Assembly: GCA_934153945.1 (NCBI GenBank)
Contig: CAKPFM010000005.1
Span: 1 to 64,000, forward strand
Direction of reading: 5' to 3'
Length of the DNA: 64,000 bases
Source of the DNA: an uncultured Bacilli bacterium
GTDB lineage: Bacteria > Bacillota_I > Bacilli_A > RF39 > UBA660
In this document: positions 41,697 through 51,816 of the stretch, piece by piece
Layout of the letters: every line of letters begins with the position of its first letter
Numbering within the stretch: position 1 is the stretch's first letter
Made by a program: the position numbers and the translations under genes
The notes under the pieces: model-generated
The model's database searches: none
What the model was told of the DNA's origin: nothing
What the model saw: the letters and a program-made list of their open reading frames with translations, nothing else

Positions 41697-43598
41697 CTAT
41701 TTTAATAAACTATTATTCCCCATAATATAATTTCTTACATTTACATAATCTGCTGGTGTTATAGCTCCATCACTATTAACATCTGCAGCTAATTTATATG
41801 ATCCACTTAATTCACTTGCTGACATAATACAATTTTTTATTTTAACATAATCTGCTGGTGTTACTCCCCCATCTCCATTAACATCACCATATATAACAAC
41901 TCTAAATGATTTAGATTCTGTGCTAGTAGATATAGTTACTATATCACCTGTTCCAAGTACTGTAGAATCTTTTTTTTCTACAGTTTTATTATTACTATCT
42001 ATACTTGTAACTTTAACAGTTACTTTCTCATTACCATTTTTTAATTTTGATATCATAGAACCTGCTGATGTACCTATTTTAATATTTGAAATGTAATCAC
42101 TACTATATTTGTATCCTGATTGATTAATTATATCAACTATTTTTGATTGATTTTCTTCTATTTCATTTTTAGCGTCTTCTTCTACTTTTGTTTGTATATC
42201 TTTATCTACTGATGTAGGTAGTGGTGAAGCAGTTTCAGGCATATTTTCATATACTGGAATAATAAATTCTATTTGACTATCTAATAAACCTTCTATTTTT
42301 GAATAAGCATTATAAGTTGCTACACCTTCTTGTTTTGGTGCTAGAACATTAGTCATATATTGATTAGAATAGTTACCAAAAGTATTACTTGTGACATTGA
42401 ATTTTTTAAAATACATTGTGTTTTGCTTTTGATTTATATATCCTCTAGCTATTTCTGATGCACCTTCTTTAATAGATTTTTCCATTGTATCCCATTTTTT
42501 TGCAGCTGCATAATCTATCGCACATTTAACAGGATTTACACAAGAAGAATATGCTCCTAAATTATATACATTATAATATGATATATCATTAACTTTACCA
42601 GTTCCATCTGCTGAACCACTTAGTTTACCAGTTCCTAATACTATTTCCTGTCTTGAAGAAGCAGCTAATGATATTGGACTTATACTATTTCCATTATATG
42701 TTGCTGCAGCAAAATATACATTAGCATATTGATATAAATCGGTATTTTTAAGTACATTTTGAACTACTTCTAAAGTTTGATATTTTGAATTGTAGCTTAA
42801 ATTTTCAAACATAAATATTTCTTTTTCTACTAAGAAATTTCTAGGATCCAGATAATAAGATACTGTATCACTATTAGCTGCATACCAGTTACTTCCTTCT
42901 CTTATGATATACGTTTTATTTATTGGATCATATGATCCTTCATTTAAAGAAATATATTGTTTTTGACTATCAATATTAGTAATTTGGATGTAACTAATAC
43001 CAACAACACTTTCATTTTTAACAACTTCATTCCAATCTAAATTAGTTTTATATGCTGTAAATACCCAATTAGGGTGAGCATCCTTTAATACTGTTAGTTT
43101 TTCAAAATAACTTTCTGGAAAACCTGATGCAGTAAATTCATTTTTATATTTTGATACATCTATATTAGCTTTTACGTTATCAGCGCACACATAACCAGTT
43201 TGAGTTTCACCTTTTACATCTTTAGCATTTACTTTATAATATCCCGTTTTACAACTATCAATAGTTGATATAATTACTTCATCATAGTTTAATATTTCTA
43301 TTTCTTCCGCACTATCTATACAATGAAGTCTTCCTGGAGCACCATAATCAGAACTTGCTTTTCCATTTACTTTTACTAAACATGAATCCAAAGTTATATT
43401 TGGTTTGCTTGTAAATAATGTATCTGCCTTTATTACATAACCCTTTATATTTTTTTTTACTTCTGTTTTAGTATTTGTTTTCTCTTCCGTTTTCTCTTCT
43501 ATTTTGGTATTTGTTTTTTCTTCTGTTTCTGCAAATACACTATATGGTAATAGTAAAAAACATACAATTACTAATAAATATTTAATATATTTTTTCAT
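41697..43598 (-). CDS. Glucosaminidase (autolysin) with C-terminal dockerin
   Basis: 633 residues. Signal peptide, a repetitive Glu/Lys/Thr segment (about 25-48), an SH3-like part, a central glucosaminidase domain (about 230-410: YLDPRNFLVEKEIFMFENLS ... SPISLAASSRQEI ... YYNVYNLGAYSS) and a dockerin-type pair of calcium loops at the end (GDVNGDGGVTPADYVK and ADVNSDGAITPADYVN). It would cut the glycan backbone between GlcNAc and MurNAc. Dockerins normally bind cohesins; the next gene codes for a membrane-anchored beta-sandwich protein. Confidence 0.88.
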   Translation of the reverse strand: MKKYIKYLLVIVCFLLLPYSVFAETEEKTNTKIEEKTEEKTNTKTEVKKNIKGYVIKADTLFTSKPNITLDSCLVKVNGKASSDYGAPGRLHCIDSAEEIEILNYDEVIISTIDSCKTGYYKVNAKDVKGETQTGYVCADNVKANIDVSKYKNEFTASGFPESYFEKLTVLKDAHPNWVFTAYKTNLDWNEVVKNESVVGISYIQITNIDSQKQYISLNEGSYDPINKTYIIREGSNWYAANSDTVSYYLDPRNFLVEKEIFMFENLSYNSKYQTLEVVQNVLKNTDLYQYANVYFAAATYNGNSISPISLAASSRQEIVLGTGKLSGSADGTGKVNDISYYNVYNLGAYSSCVNPVKCAIDYAAAKKWDTMEKSIKEGASEIARGYINQKQNTMYFKKFNVTSNTFGNYSNQYMTNVLAPKQEGVATYNAYSKIEGLLDSQIEFIIPVYENMPETASPLPTSVDKDIQTKVEEDAKNEIEENQSKIVDIINQSGYKYSSDYISNIKIGTSAGSMISKLKNGNEKVTVKVTSIDSNNKTVEKKDSTVLGTGDIVTISTSTESKSFRVVIYGDVNGDGGVTPADYVKIKNCIMSASELSGSYKLAADVNSDGAITPADYVNVRNYIMGNNSLLK

Positions 43599-43625
43599 AC
43601 TACCACCACCTTATCATACATATTA

Positions 43626-43654
43626 ATTATAGCAAAATCATAACATATATTCAA
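43626..43654 (-). promoter_or_regulatory. Promoter of the glucosaminidase operon
   Basis: TTGAAT (43649-43654) and TATAAT (43626-43631) are 17 nt apart on the minus strand, 28 nt before the ATG. Confidence 0.7.
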
Positions 43655-43686
43655 GGTGAGTTTTGTAAATTGTCAATTTATGTCAA

Positions 43687-43718
43687 AAAAAGGAAAACCA
43701 TAAACACTATAGTTTTCC
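43687..43718 (-). terminator. Orphan minus-strand terminator
   Basis: GGAAAAC and GTTTTCC pair across a 13-nt loop, and TTTTTTT follows on the minus strand. No minus-strand coding gene ends here; the nearest gene upstream is plus-strand. It may end a short RNA from 43720-43812, or be an attenuator. Confidence 0.45.
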
Positions 43719-43814
43719 AATGTATTAAATAAATTAATACATTATATATTATGTATTAATTTATAAAAAGATGACGTTTTTTTAAAAATATGTTAAAATT
43801 ATTATGGTGATAGA

Positions 43815-44453
43815 ATGGATAAAAAATACAAAATATTAATTCCTAAATATTTAACTTATTCAAGAATGATTGGTACTGTACTTATTATATTATTTGGAAT
43901 TATGAAATTTAATTTATTGATGTTAATTTTTACTATACTTATTTCTTTAACAAGTATAGCTGATACTGTATTAAATAAAATATGGAAGGTCACTTCTAAT
44001 AAAAGAACTAAAATAGATTTATTAGCTGATAAAATATTTGTTTTAGGAATAACTTGTTATTTAATGTTTAAGTATCATATTTTAATTTATATATTTATTC
44101 TAGAAATAATTATAAGTATTATTAATATATATTTTTATTATAGAAAACATAAATTACATGTAATTAATATAGGTAAATATAAATTAACTGCATACATTAT
44201 TTGTTTAATATTATTTATTTTAAATAGTATGATTAATACTATATCAATCTGTAATGGATTTAGCTATGTAACAATTAACTTACAAATATTATCTATTTTA
44301 GAATATATAATTTATTACATTAATTATAATAAACCAACTATTAATGATAACAATATGCATAAAGAGATAATGAATGATTTAGATAATACTAAAGTATTAG
44401 ATAATATTAATAATTTAGAAAACAAAATATTTGATATAGAAAATGAGATTTAA
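43815..44453 (+). CDS. Divergent CDP-alcohol phosphatidyltransferase-like membrane protein
   Basis: 212 residues, about six TM helices, then a hydrophilic C-terminal tail. PKYLTYSRMIGTVLIIL is like the start of PgsA-type enzymes. The catalytic consensus DxxDGxxAR-x8-GxxxDxxxD becomes SIADTVLNK ... RTKIDLLAD: the first Asp is Ser, G is Thr, AR is NK and the second Gly is Arg; the last two Asp are kept. So it may be a dead or specialised relative of PgsA/PssA. It has its own GGTGAT site and terminator. Confidence 0.65.
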   Translation: MDKKYKILIPKYLTYSRMIGTVLIILFGIMKFNLLMLIFTILISLTSIADTVLNKIWKVTSNKRTKIDLLADKIFVLGITCYLMFKYHILIYIFILEIIISIINIYFYYRKHKLHVINIGKYKLTAYIICLILFILNSMINTISICNGFSYVTINLQILSILEYIIYYINYNKPTINDNNMHKEIMNDLDNTKVLDNINNLENKIFDIENEI

Positions 44454-44466
44454 TTCTCATTTTTTT
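44443..44466 (+). terminator. Terminator after the CDP-alcohol-like gene
   Basis: ATGAGA and TCTCAT around TTTAAT, overlapping the stop, then TTTTTT. Confidence 0.7.
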
Positions 44467-44511
44467 AACTACTTTTTTATTATTTCATATAATAATTTGA
44501 GGAGATATATT

Positions 44512-45585
44512 ATGAATAAATATAAAGTATGTGTATATGCTATAAGCAAAAATGAGGAAAAATTTGTTGATAGATGGGTTAATTCTATGAAAGAAGCGGA
44601 TGAAATTTATGTATTAGATACAGGTTCAACAGATAAGACAGTTAAAAAACTTAAAAAATTAGGTGTTAAAGTTTATAAAAAGAAAATTACTCCATGGAGG
44701 TTTGATGTAGCTCGTAATATGTCGTTAGAATTAGTACCTAATGATACTGATATTTATGTATGCACTGATTTAGATGAAGTATTATTGCCAGGATGGAGAA
44801 AAAAATTAGAAGAAAAATGGAACAATAATACTAGAGCTAGATATACATATAATTGGAAATTAGATGAAAATAATAATCCTTTAATTTCTTTTTATACAGA
44901 AAAAATTCATTCTAAAGGATATAGATGGATTAATCCAGTACATGAAATATTAGATTGTGATTTTGAAGAATCTTGGGTTACTATTGATGATATAGTTTTA
45001 AATCATTATCCTGATACTTCTAAATCTAGAAGTAGTTATTTGCCACTTTTAGAATTATCTGTTAAAGAAAATCCAAATAATGATAGAAATTTGCATTATT
45101 TAGGTAGAGAGTATATGTATTATCATAGATGGAATGAATGTATTGATACTTTAATTAAACATTTAAGTTTAAAAAATGCTACTTGGAAAGATGAAAGATG
45201 TGCTTCTATGCGTTTTATAGCTAGATCTTATATTGAATTAAATAGATTCGATGAAGCTAAAATGTGGTTAGATAAAGCTATTAAGGAAGCACCTTATTTA
45301 AGAGATCCATATGTTGAAAGAGCATTATTATCATATAGATTAGAAGAATGGAATGATGTAATTTATTACTCAAATGAAGCTTTAAAAATTAAATCTCATC
45401 CTAAAACTTATATTAATGAAGCTTTTAGTTTTGATTATACACTTTATGATTTATTAGCAATTAGTAATTATTATTTAGGTAATTATGATGAAGCTATAAA
45501 TTATTCTAATGAAGCTTTAAAAATGGAACCCAATAATGAAAGATTAAAACAAAATCATCAAATATATTTAAAAAAAAGAAACTAA
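44512..45585 (+). CDS. Family 2 glycosyltransferase with TPR repeats
   Basis: 357 residues. GT-A domain with VCVYAISKNEEKFVDRWVNS, the YVLDTGSTDKT loop and CTDLDEVL as the DxD-like acidic motif. From about residue 190 a tetratricopeptide region: NPNNDRNLHYLGREYMYYHR, YLGNYDEAINYSNEALKMEP and others. Such SunS/WaaE-like TPR-GT proteins modify glycans or peptides; the acceptor is unknown. ATG 44512 is preferred because GAGGAG lies 7 nt upstream; a frame from 44443 would begin in the upstream gene. Convergent with the coiled-coil gene. Confidence 0.85.
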   Translation: MNKYKVCVYAISKNEEKFVDRWVNSMKEADEIYVLDTGSTDKTVKKLKKLGVKVYKKKITPWRFDVARNMSLELVPNDTDIYVCTDLDEVLLPGWRKKLEEKWNNNTRARYTYNWKLDENNNPLISFYTEKIHSKGYRWINPVHEILDCDFEESWVTIDDIVLNHYPDTSKSRSSYLPLLELSVKENPNNDRNLHYLGREYMYYHRWNECIDTLIKHLSLKNATWKDERCASMRFIARSYIELNRFDEAKMWLDKAIKEAPYLRDPYVERALLSYRLEEWNDVIYYSNEALKIKSHPKTYINEAFSFDYTLYDLLAISNYYLGNYDEAINYSNEALKMEPNNERLKQNHQIYLKKRN

Positions 45586-45592
45586 TGTTTCC

Positions 45593-47365
45593 TTATTTTT
45601 TCATACCATTTTGTTCAGTATCAATTTTTTGTTCAGTACCAATTTGGTTTTTAAGTAGACTAGCTATTTGATTATATGCATCCTTATATCCCTTTAACAT
45701 AGAAACTTCTTGTTTTAAACTTTCAATTTCTTGTAATAAACTTGTTTCTCTTGTTTTTCCTTCTTCTCGTAATGTTTCCATATTTGAATTTTGTTGATCT
45801 AATAATTGTTTTTGAGATTCTACTGTACTTTTTAATTCAACATTTTCTTTTTCTAATCCGGTATTTTTTGTTGTTAAATCATTAATTTCTAATTTTGAAT
45901 TTTCAGCTTGTTTAGATGCTTCTAAGGCCTTATTTTTTACATTTTCAACCATTACTGATAGTTCACTTTTTTCGTTTTCATAAGATTGAACTTGTGCTTT
46001 TAATCCATTATTTTCATTTTTATAAGATTGAATTTTTGTTTTTAATAAATTTTTTTCATTTTCTTTTGCTTGTATTTGATTTTCATATAATGCTGAAATT
46101 CCAATTGTTATATCTTGAACAATTGTTTCTACACTTTGTCCAAATTTACTTACAGAATCATCGACAATTTTTTGTTTTTTATTATCAATTTCTTCCTGAT
46201 TAAATGATTTAGCAAATTCATCCATTTCTTGTATTTCATCTTCTCTAACAATTGAGTTTAATTTAGACTCCATATTTAAACTATTATTTGCATTTACTTC
46301 AACCGGTGGTATTGAACTATTAATTTCTTCATTCTTTTTTTCTTGTTCTACAACTTCATTTGAATTATTATTTTCTATTTTAACATTTTCATTGTCTAGT
46401 GATGTTACTTCTGGATTTAAATCAAGCTTTTGTTCTTCATTTAAAGTGTCTGGATTTTCCTTTTCTAATTCAAATCCATTCATTGCATTAGATAATTCTG
46501 TTGTTTCTACATTTTGATGTTCATCTCCATTTACTATTGATTCTTCTACATTAGTTTCTGGTAATTCTGGATTTAATTCAATGCCCTGCTCTTCTCCTAA
46601 AGAATTTGTATTTTCTTTATTTAATTCAGATTCATCTAATTGTGCCTGTTTGAACTCTAAACTTCTTTTTGCTTCCATTATATCTTCTTTTGCTTGTTCT
46701 ATTTCACTAAGACTAATTTCTACTGCATCATTATATTTATCATTATCTGGATATTGATAATAAGTATCTTGTAGTTCATCTAGTTTATTTTCAATTTTAT
46801 CTAATTTATTTGATGAAGTATTTATTTCTTCTTGTGTCATTTCTTTATTTTTATGGATTTTTTTCAATTCCTTATTTAAAGCTCTTATATAATAACGTTT
46901 GATTACATCTGCAATAATCATTGGCATATTTGCTTTTTTAGGTGGATTTTCTACAGAAATACTCATTTGGTCAATGTTTCTTTTTAAAGCTTCTAAATCA
47001 AGCGTACTGGCAGTAGGAAATTCTTTTTTAATCATTTCTTCTACTTCTTCTTGTCCTTTATCTCCACTTAAACCAACAATATTTAATACTTTTAATTCTA
47101 CATTTTGATGATCTTCATTACTAGTAGCTTCTAATACATATTCACCATTTCTAAATGTCATTGTAGCTAAATTAAATGTTGCTTTTTCATCTTTTCCTCT
47201 ATTTAGTTCTGTAGTATAAACTATATATCTTCTATCAGTTTCTCCATTTAAGAATGCTAAATAAACTTCTGCCTGTTTTTCATTTCTACCATCACTAATT
47301 GTCATTATTGTCTTTGTAATTTCTTCATTATCTTTTATGTTTTGTATATTAGTTATTCTTTCCAT
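45593..47365 (-). CDS. Large coiled-coil protein, unknown
   Basis: 590 residues. A compact N-terminal domain (about 1-140: VYLAFLNGETDRRYIVYTTE ... VLNIVGLSGDKGQ), which looks like a small beta-rich module for an unknown function, an acidic, low-complexity middle (about 215-385) and a long C-terminal coiled coil (about 390-570: ENEKNLLKTKIQSYKNE and similar). No signal peptide or TM segment. ATG 47365 is used because AGGAG lies upstream; a GTG six bases earlier overlaps it. Likely structural, perhaps cytoskeletal; inference only. Confidence 0.65.
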   Translation of the reverse strand: MERITNIQNIKDNEEITKTIMTISDGRNEKQAEVYLAFLNGETDRRYIVYTTELNRGKDEKATFNLATMTFRNGEYVLEATSNEDHQNVELKVLNIVGLSGDKGQEEVEEMIKKEFPTASTLDLEALKRNIDQMSISVENPPKKANMPMIIADVIKRYYIRALNKELKKIHKNKEMTQEEINTSSNKLDKIENKLDELQDTYYQYPDNDKYNDAVEISLSEIEQAKEDIMEAKRSLEFKQAQLDESELNKENTNSLGEEQGIELNPELPETNVEESIVNGDEHQNVETTELSNAMNGFELEKENPDTLNEEQKLDLNPEVTSLDNENVKIENNNSNEVVEQEKKNEEINSSIPPVEVNANNSLNMESKLNSIVREDEIQEMDEFAKSFNQEEIDNKKQKIVDDSVSKFGQSVETIVQDITIGISALYENQIQAKENEKNLLKTKIQSYKNENNGLKAQVQSYENEKSELSVMVENVKNKALEASKQAENSKLEINDLTTKNTGLEKENVELKSTVESQKQLLDQQNSNMETLREEGKTRETSLLQEIESLKQEVSMLKGYKDAYNQIASLLKNQIGTEQKIDTEQNGMKK

Positions 47366-47428
47366 AAGCACTCTCCTATCATACTTTCCTACTATATTAG
47401 TAGTATAACATAAGTACTAATTTTTTAC

Positions 47429-47453
47429 AAGAAAAAACAAGTAAAACTTGTTA
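47429..47453 (-). terminator. Terminator of the kinase-like orphan gene
   Basis: ACAAGT and ACTTGT form a hairpin around AAA just past the stop at 47459, with T-rich sequence following. Confidence 0.55.
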
Positions 47454-47458
47454 TTTTT

Positions 47459-48868
47459 TTAATATCCTAATGTTTGCTGCTTATATATTGATCCTTTTTT
47501 ATAAACTCTATCCCTATCTATAAGTACAAGCGGATTTTCTTTAAACCAATCTGGTAAATTTTTATGATTTTTTGTATCAGCATCTAAATATGAATCTAAT
47601 AAATAAGCATTTGTACCACTACTACCATTTATTAATGTATCATTTAATATATATCCATTTTTGCTTAATTCTTCTCTCCACATATCTAATACTTTTGAGT
47701 TAACATTAGAAGCAGATTTTCCTAAATATTTTTGTACCTCTAATCCTAATTTTACAATTCCCTTATTATCTCTAATATATTTTTCCTCTTCATTTTTTAA
47801 TATTAAATATAAATTTGGGCATATTATATCTTCATATGACCATTTAAAGTTAATAAATTTAACTACATAGTCACCTATTTGATAGCAATTAGCTGATGAA
47901 CCACTAGATATAAATCTATATTCTCTTGATTTACTTAAATCTAAATATTTAGTTGTCCATTCATATAAAAGTGGGAGTAATTCACTATTTAATATTCTTT
48001 GATTTATATATTTTTCCTTTCCATATAAATTAATTAAATATCTTAATTTGTATGTTAATTGTTCATTTATTTTATTTTCATATTTTTTAAATAATGTTAA
48101 ATAATAATTATTTGTTGTTTTATAATATGTATCAATATTTTTTTCTAATTCATTGCTTTCATCATCAAGTGATAAAAATTCTGCTAGAACATTTTTTTCG
48201 TAATTTTTTAATATAAAATTTCTTATTTTTACATATTCATCATAACTATTTTTTTTAATGTGTACAGCTAGAGAAGATATATCATTCATATCCATGTATT
48301 TAACATTATCCTTTTCTTCAAACATACTCATTTGTTTATAACAAGGTACTATATTAGTTAAATATTCTAATACATTTGGATAGATTTTTTTAAATAAATC
48401 ATAATTATAATTTACTAAATAATCCATAAATAAGTATCTAGTATGTAAATTTCTAATAGTTTTGAATTTGTTTATTAAATTATTATTTTTAGTTGTTAAT
48501 ATATAGGAAAAAACTACTTTTAACATACTCTCATCTAACATTTTTGAATGTCTTAATACTAAATCAACACCATAATTAGTATGATTTAAAATATTAAATA
48601 ATTTACTTTGATCGATTTCATAATATAAGTCATAAGTTTCTAACAAGTAACTTGTTTCTATATTAAATTCATTAATATCATATATAATATCAAAACAAAA
48701 TGAGGGATAATTATCAATTATTTTATATATAAATGCTTTGATTAAATTTACTTTATCTTTATCATTTCTAATATAGCTGATTAGACCAATTCTATCATAT
48801 TTTCTTGACAAATAATTATCTAAAAACTTAACCTCACCATTTCTTAATTCTTCAATAGGATTAAACAT
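47459..48868 (-). CDS. Orphan protein with kinase-like C-terminal region
   Basis: 469 residues. A helical N-terminal two-thirds (about 1-310), unlike any family I know, precedes a C-terminal part with SSGSSANCYQIGDYVVKFIN, which looks like a glycine-rich loop and its VxK lysine, and ends LVLIDRDRVYKK, which could stand for the DFG region. A regular catalytic loop is not seen, so this is likely a pseudokinase or a different fold. The broken gene at 22600-23110 has a like glycine loop. It is upstream of the coiled-coil gene on the same strand. Confidence 0.55.
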   Translation of the reverse strand: MFNPIEELRNGEVKFLDNYLSRKYDRIGLISYIRNDKDKVNLIKAFIYKIIDNYPSFCFDIIYDINEFNIETSYLLETYDLYYEIDQSKLFNILNHTNYGVDLVLRHSKMLDESMLKVVFSYILTTKNNNLINKFKTIRNLHTRYLFMDYLVNYNYDLFKKIYPNVLEYLTNIVPCYKQMSMFEEKDNVKYMDMNDISSLAVHIKKNSYDEYVKIRNFILKNYEKNVLAEFLSLDDESNELEKNIDTYYKTTNNYYLTLFKKYENKINEQLTYKLRYLINLYGKEKYINQRILNSELLPLLYEWTTKYLDLSKSREYRFISSGSSANCYQIGDYVVKFINFKWSYEDIICPNLYLILKNEEEKYIRDNKGIVKLGLEVQKYLGKSASNVNSKVLDMWREELSKNGYILNDTLINGSSGTNAYLLDSYLDADTKNHKNLPDWFKENPLVLIDRDRVYKKGSIYKQQTLGY

Positions 48869-48947
48869 AAAATCCCCCCTTTAATAATAACTTATTATAC
48901 TAAAATTTAAATGAAAGTCAATTGAATTCACCTCCTATAAAAGAAAA

Positions 48948-48976
48948 AAATGCCAAATAGAAACATTCGGCATTCA
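48948..48976 (-). terminator. Terminator of the 910-residue orphan gene
   Basis: ATGCCAAAT and ATTCGGCAT form a hairpin followed by TTTTTT on the minus strand. It lies about 110 nt past the gene end. Confidence 0.6.
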
Positions 48977-49083
48977 TTTTTATCAAAAATTTTAATTATC
49001 TCAAATTATTATAATATTATTAATAAATTTTTTATATTAATATAGTCGTTAATTTGACCCTAAAAATATATTTTTTTCTAATT

Positions 49084-51816
49084 TTACTTACATTTTGATT
49101 CAATTTCATCATTAATATTGTTAAATTTTTTTTCATAAACATCGCTATTTATAAAAATAACATTATTTATCCCCATTGCTTTAGCATTGAAAATAGCTTC
49201 ACCAATATTTTTGTAATCCGAACATACCATATAATCTGGAATTAATTTTCCACCATAAGTTCCCTTTTTTACGTCCATCAAATTTTCTTGTGTTCTATTT
49301 AAAACTAATTCATTATATCCATTAATATCACTTATACTTACCAAGTCCTCTGGAGCCAAAAATTCTTTAAAACCAGTAGGATTTAACAATTTTGTTTCAT
49401 GAGATGTATGTGCATCATCTCTATACATGAACTTAATTTGTTCAGGAGTTATGTTAGAAAAGCCATATACAACATTAGCACGTGAATATTTTCTTACTGC
49501 GGTTTGATTAATTACAGTACAACTAATAGTACTAGTTCCATTTTCCATGATTTTCCATCTTTTAGGAATGTTATTATTTGTTATGTTTAAACCTCCACAA
49601 TTAAGTGTTGGATTATGAACTATCATAGTAAAATCAGCACCGTTCAAAGTATATACATTTACATCATCAATTTTTTTATATAATACTCCATTACCATCAT
49701 CAGCTAGTTTTTTTAAATCTTCTACTTTAATAGCTTGATTCACATATTTAGTAGTATAAAATTTTTTTATTTTTTTTATTAAATTATCCATATAAAAATT
49801 ATCTATCATAGTTAATTTCTTATATTTTTGATAAAATTGTTCAAGACTATTCATATCATTAATTTCATAATAAAGTGACAATATATCGATAACAGCCATT
49901 TCTTCAGTACTAAAATAAGCTACTGCATTATTTTTTAAATAGTCAAAATTATAAATTTTTTTAAAAGGGCAACTGCTTCCAAATAATCTTTTAGAAATCA
50001 AATTTTTTTTCTTTTCAAATTCTTTCATTTTATCTATTTTATCTATTTTTTCATCACATACAGCATTCATCTTATCTAAATTTTCATCATATAAAACATT
50101 TACTTTATTAATTATTTCATCTAATTCAGTAATATTTTTAGGATATGAAATATTTATATTTGAATTTGCTTTTTGAAACTTATAAAAATTAACTATTTTG
50201 TGTTTTATTTCTTTTGACATATTATCTAATGACAAACTACTTAGTAATTCTAAAGTATTTTCAAATAATATTAATTTGTCATTTATTTCTTGCACAGAAT
50301 TACTAAAATAATCACTAAAAAGTTCATTAAATCTTGAAAACTTATATATTAAGTTTTTATTTTTAGCCATATCAGCTAACACAACTGGAATTTTAGAATC
50401 ATAAGTAAAACACGAATGAATTACTCCAATATTAAAATTATTCAGTATATCAGAATCAAAAATATAAAAATTTGGAATATCTGTAACAAGTAAATTAGGT
50501 CGATCTTCAACAATACTAAGTGCCTTTTCTCCATATACTTTTAGTACAATACTTTCAAGTTTTTGATGAGTTGGGTTTAATATATAATCTTTGATTTCAT
50601 TATAAGATAACTTAGATATAATATCATTGTTTGATATAAATTTAATAATATCATCACTCTTGTCTAAATTATTAACATAATTAATTAATTCATCTGTCCC
50701 AAATAAATCAATCAATCTAGTTCTAATTTGAGTTAAAGACAAATTGTTTGAACAATTTATCATTGTAGGATTTATACTAATTATATTCCAATATCTTTTG
50801 CTACTATCATCATTAGATTTTAAAAAGCTATTATTGAAAATTCCAATATTATCTACTTTATTGATAATTATTTTTTTTACAGTATCGTAGTCTAATCTAT
50901 TAGAAATAGCAATATTTTGTAATCCTAATAAATATAAAATTTCAGGATTGTTAGTTCTATTTTCAATATTTGTAATTAATTCATGATCTTGAGACAAAAC
51001 AACTCTTTTTTCATTAAAACTAGATAATTCTAAAAAGGTCAAACTATCATTCTCATTTGAAATTTCATCATTGAGTAAATCTTTTTTAATTTGATTATTC
51101 GCATCTAAAAATATATTTAAATTTAATGGATTATTATTAATATATGCTTTTTTTGCATTACGTGATAAATTCAAAATAATATTAGGATATCTTTCAACTA
51201 ATTTAACTTGAATTTCTTCAGGCAATATTGATAAATCATAATTCAACAATACTTGATGACTTTTCATATTAATTAAAGCACCATAATCAATTGATTTAAG
51301 TAAATTTGATTTTATTTCATCATTTTTATTTTCAAAATCAGATAACATTTTTATTTTTATATCATCTTCTATATAAGAAAAAATTTGACTATTAAATTGC
51401 TTACTATCAATTATTTTAAGTCTATTAATGATAATTTTTTTGTTTTCACTATTTAAATTATTATATAAATATGGCATATCATTTAATATTTCTAAAATTA
51501 AATTGCTTTCATTTATCATATCAGGATACTTAATAAGCAATCTTTTTTGTTGTTCAAATCCTAGTCTTCCATCTCTAATAATAGAAATCATGACATTCTT
51601 ATCATTAATGTAATTATCTATAATCAAATTTATCCATTTATAGTTACATGATTTAATAATTTCATCAATTTTATTATTATTTTCTTTATATTTATCAATG
51701 AGTGTAAAAATAACATTAGTATCATCTTTATATTTTATTGGAATATCTTTCAAACTCGTAATTTTTCCAATTTTTATTTTATTTATTACAATAAATTTTT
51801 CTATTAAATTTAGCAT
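49084..51816 (-). CDS. Giant orphan protein with helical N-terminus
   Basis: 910 residues. Residues about 1-430 are short helical units with Asn/Ile/Asp-rich spacing (YKDDTNVIFTLIDKYKEN ... LIIDNYINDKNVMISIIRDG), like a degenerate solenoid. Residues about 640-900 form a distinct domain (VNVYTLNGADFTMIVHNP ... VINQTAVRKYSRANVVYGF ... KLIPDYMVCSDYKNIGEAIF). That domain seems common to large orphan proteins of related gut bacteria, but I do not know its name or reaction. No signal peptide. GGTGGTGA precedes ATG 51816. With the two genes downstream it forms a block of large, lineage-specific proteins. Confidence 0.6.
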   Translation of the reverse strand: MLNLIEKFIVINKIKIGKITSLKDIPIKYKDDTNVIFTLIDKYKENNNKIDEIIKSCNYKWINLIIDNYINDKNVMISIIRDGRLGFEQQKRLLIKYPDMINESNLILEILNDMPYLYNNLNSENKKIIINRLKIIDSKQFNSQIFSYIEDDIKIKMLSDFENKNDEIKSNLLKSIDYGALINMKSHQVLLNYDLSILPEEIQVKLVERYPNIILNLSRNAKKAYINNNPLNLNIFLDANNQIKKDLLNDEISNENDSLTFLELSSFNEKRVVLSQDHELITNIENRTNNPEILYLLGLQNIAISNRLDYDTVKKIIINKVDNIGIFNNSFLKSNDDSSKRYWNIISINPTMINCSNNLSLTQIRTRLIDLFGTDELINYVNNLDKSDDIIKFISNNDIISKLSYNEIKDYILNPTHQKLESIVLKVYGEKALSIVEDRPNLLVTDIPNFYIFDSDILNNFNIGVIHSCFTYDSKIPVVLADMAKNKNLIYKFSRFNELFSDYFSNSVQEINDKLILFENTLELLSSLSLDNMSKEIKHKIVNFYKFQKANSNINISYPKNITELDEIINKVNVLYDENLDKMNAVCDEKIDKIDKMKEFEKKKNLISKRLFGSSCPFKKIYNFDYLKNNAVAYFSTEEMAVIDILSLYYEINDMNSLEQFYQKYKKLTMIDNFYMDNLIKKIKKFYTTKYVNQAIKVEDLKKLADDGNGVLYKKIDDVNVYTLNGADFTMIVHNPTLNCGGLNITNNNIPKRWKIMENGTSTISCTVINQTAVRKYSRANVVYGFSNITPEQIKFMYRDDAHTSHETKLLNPTGFKEFLAPEDLVSISDINGYNELVLNRTQENLMDVKKGTYGGKLIPDYMVCSDYKNIGEAIFNAKAMGINNVIFINSDVYEKKFNNINDEIESKCK

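Noticed and set aside
47459..48868. True protein kinase
   Set aside because: A glycine loop and VxK can be read, but no HRD-type catalytic loop is seen, so I left it as kinase-like only.
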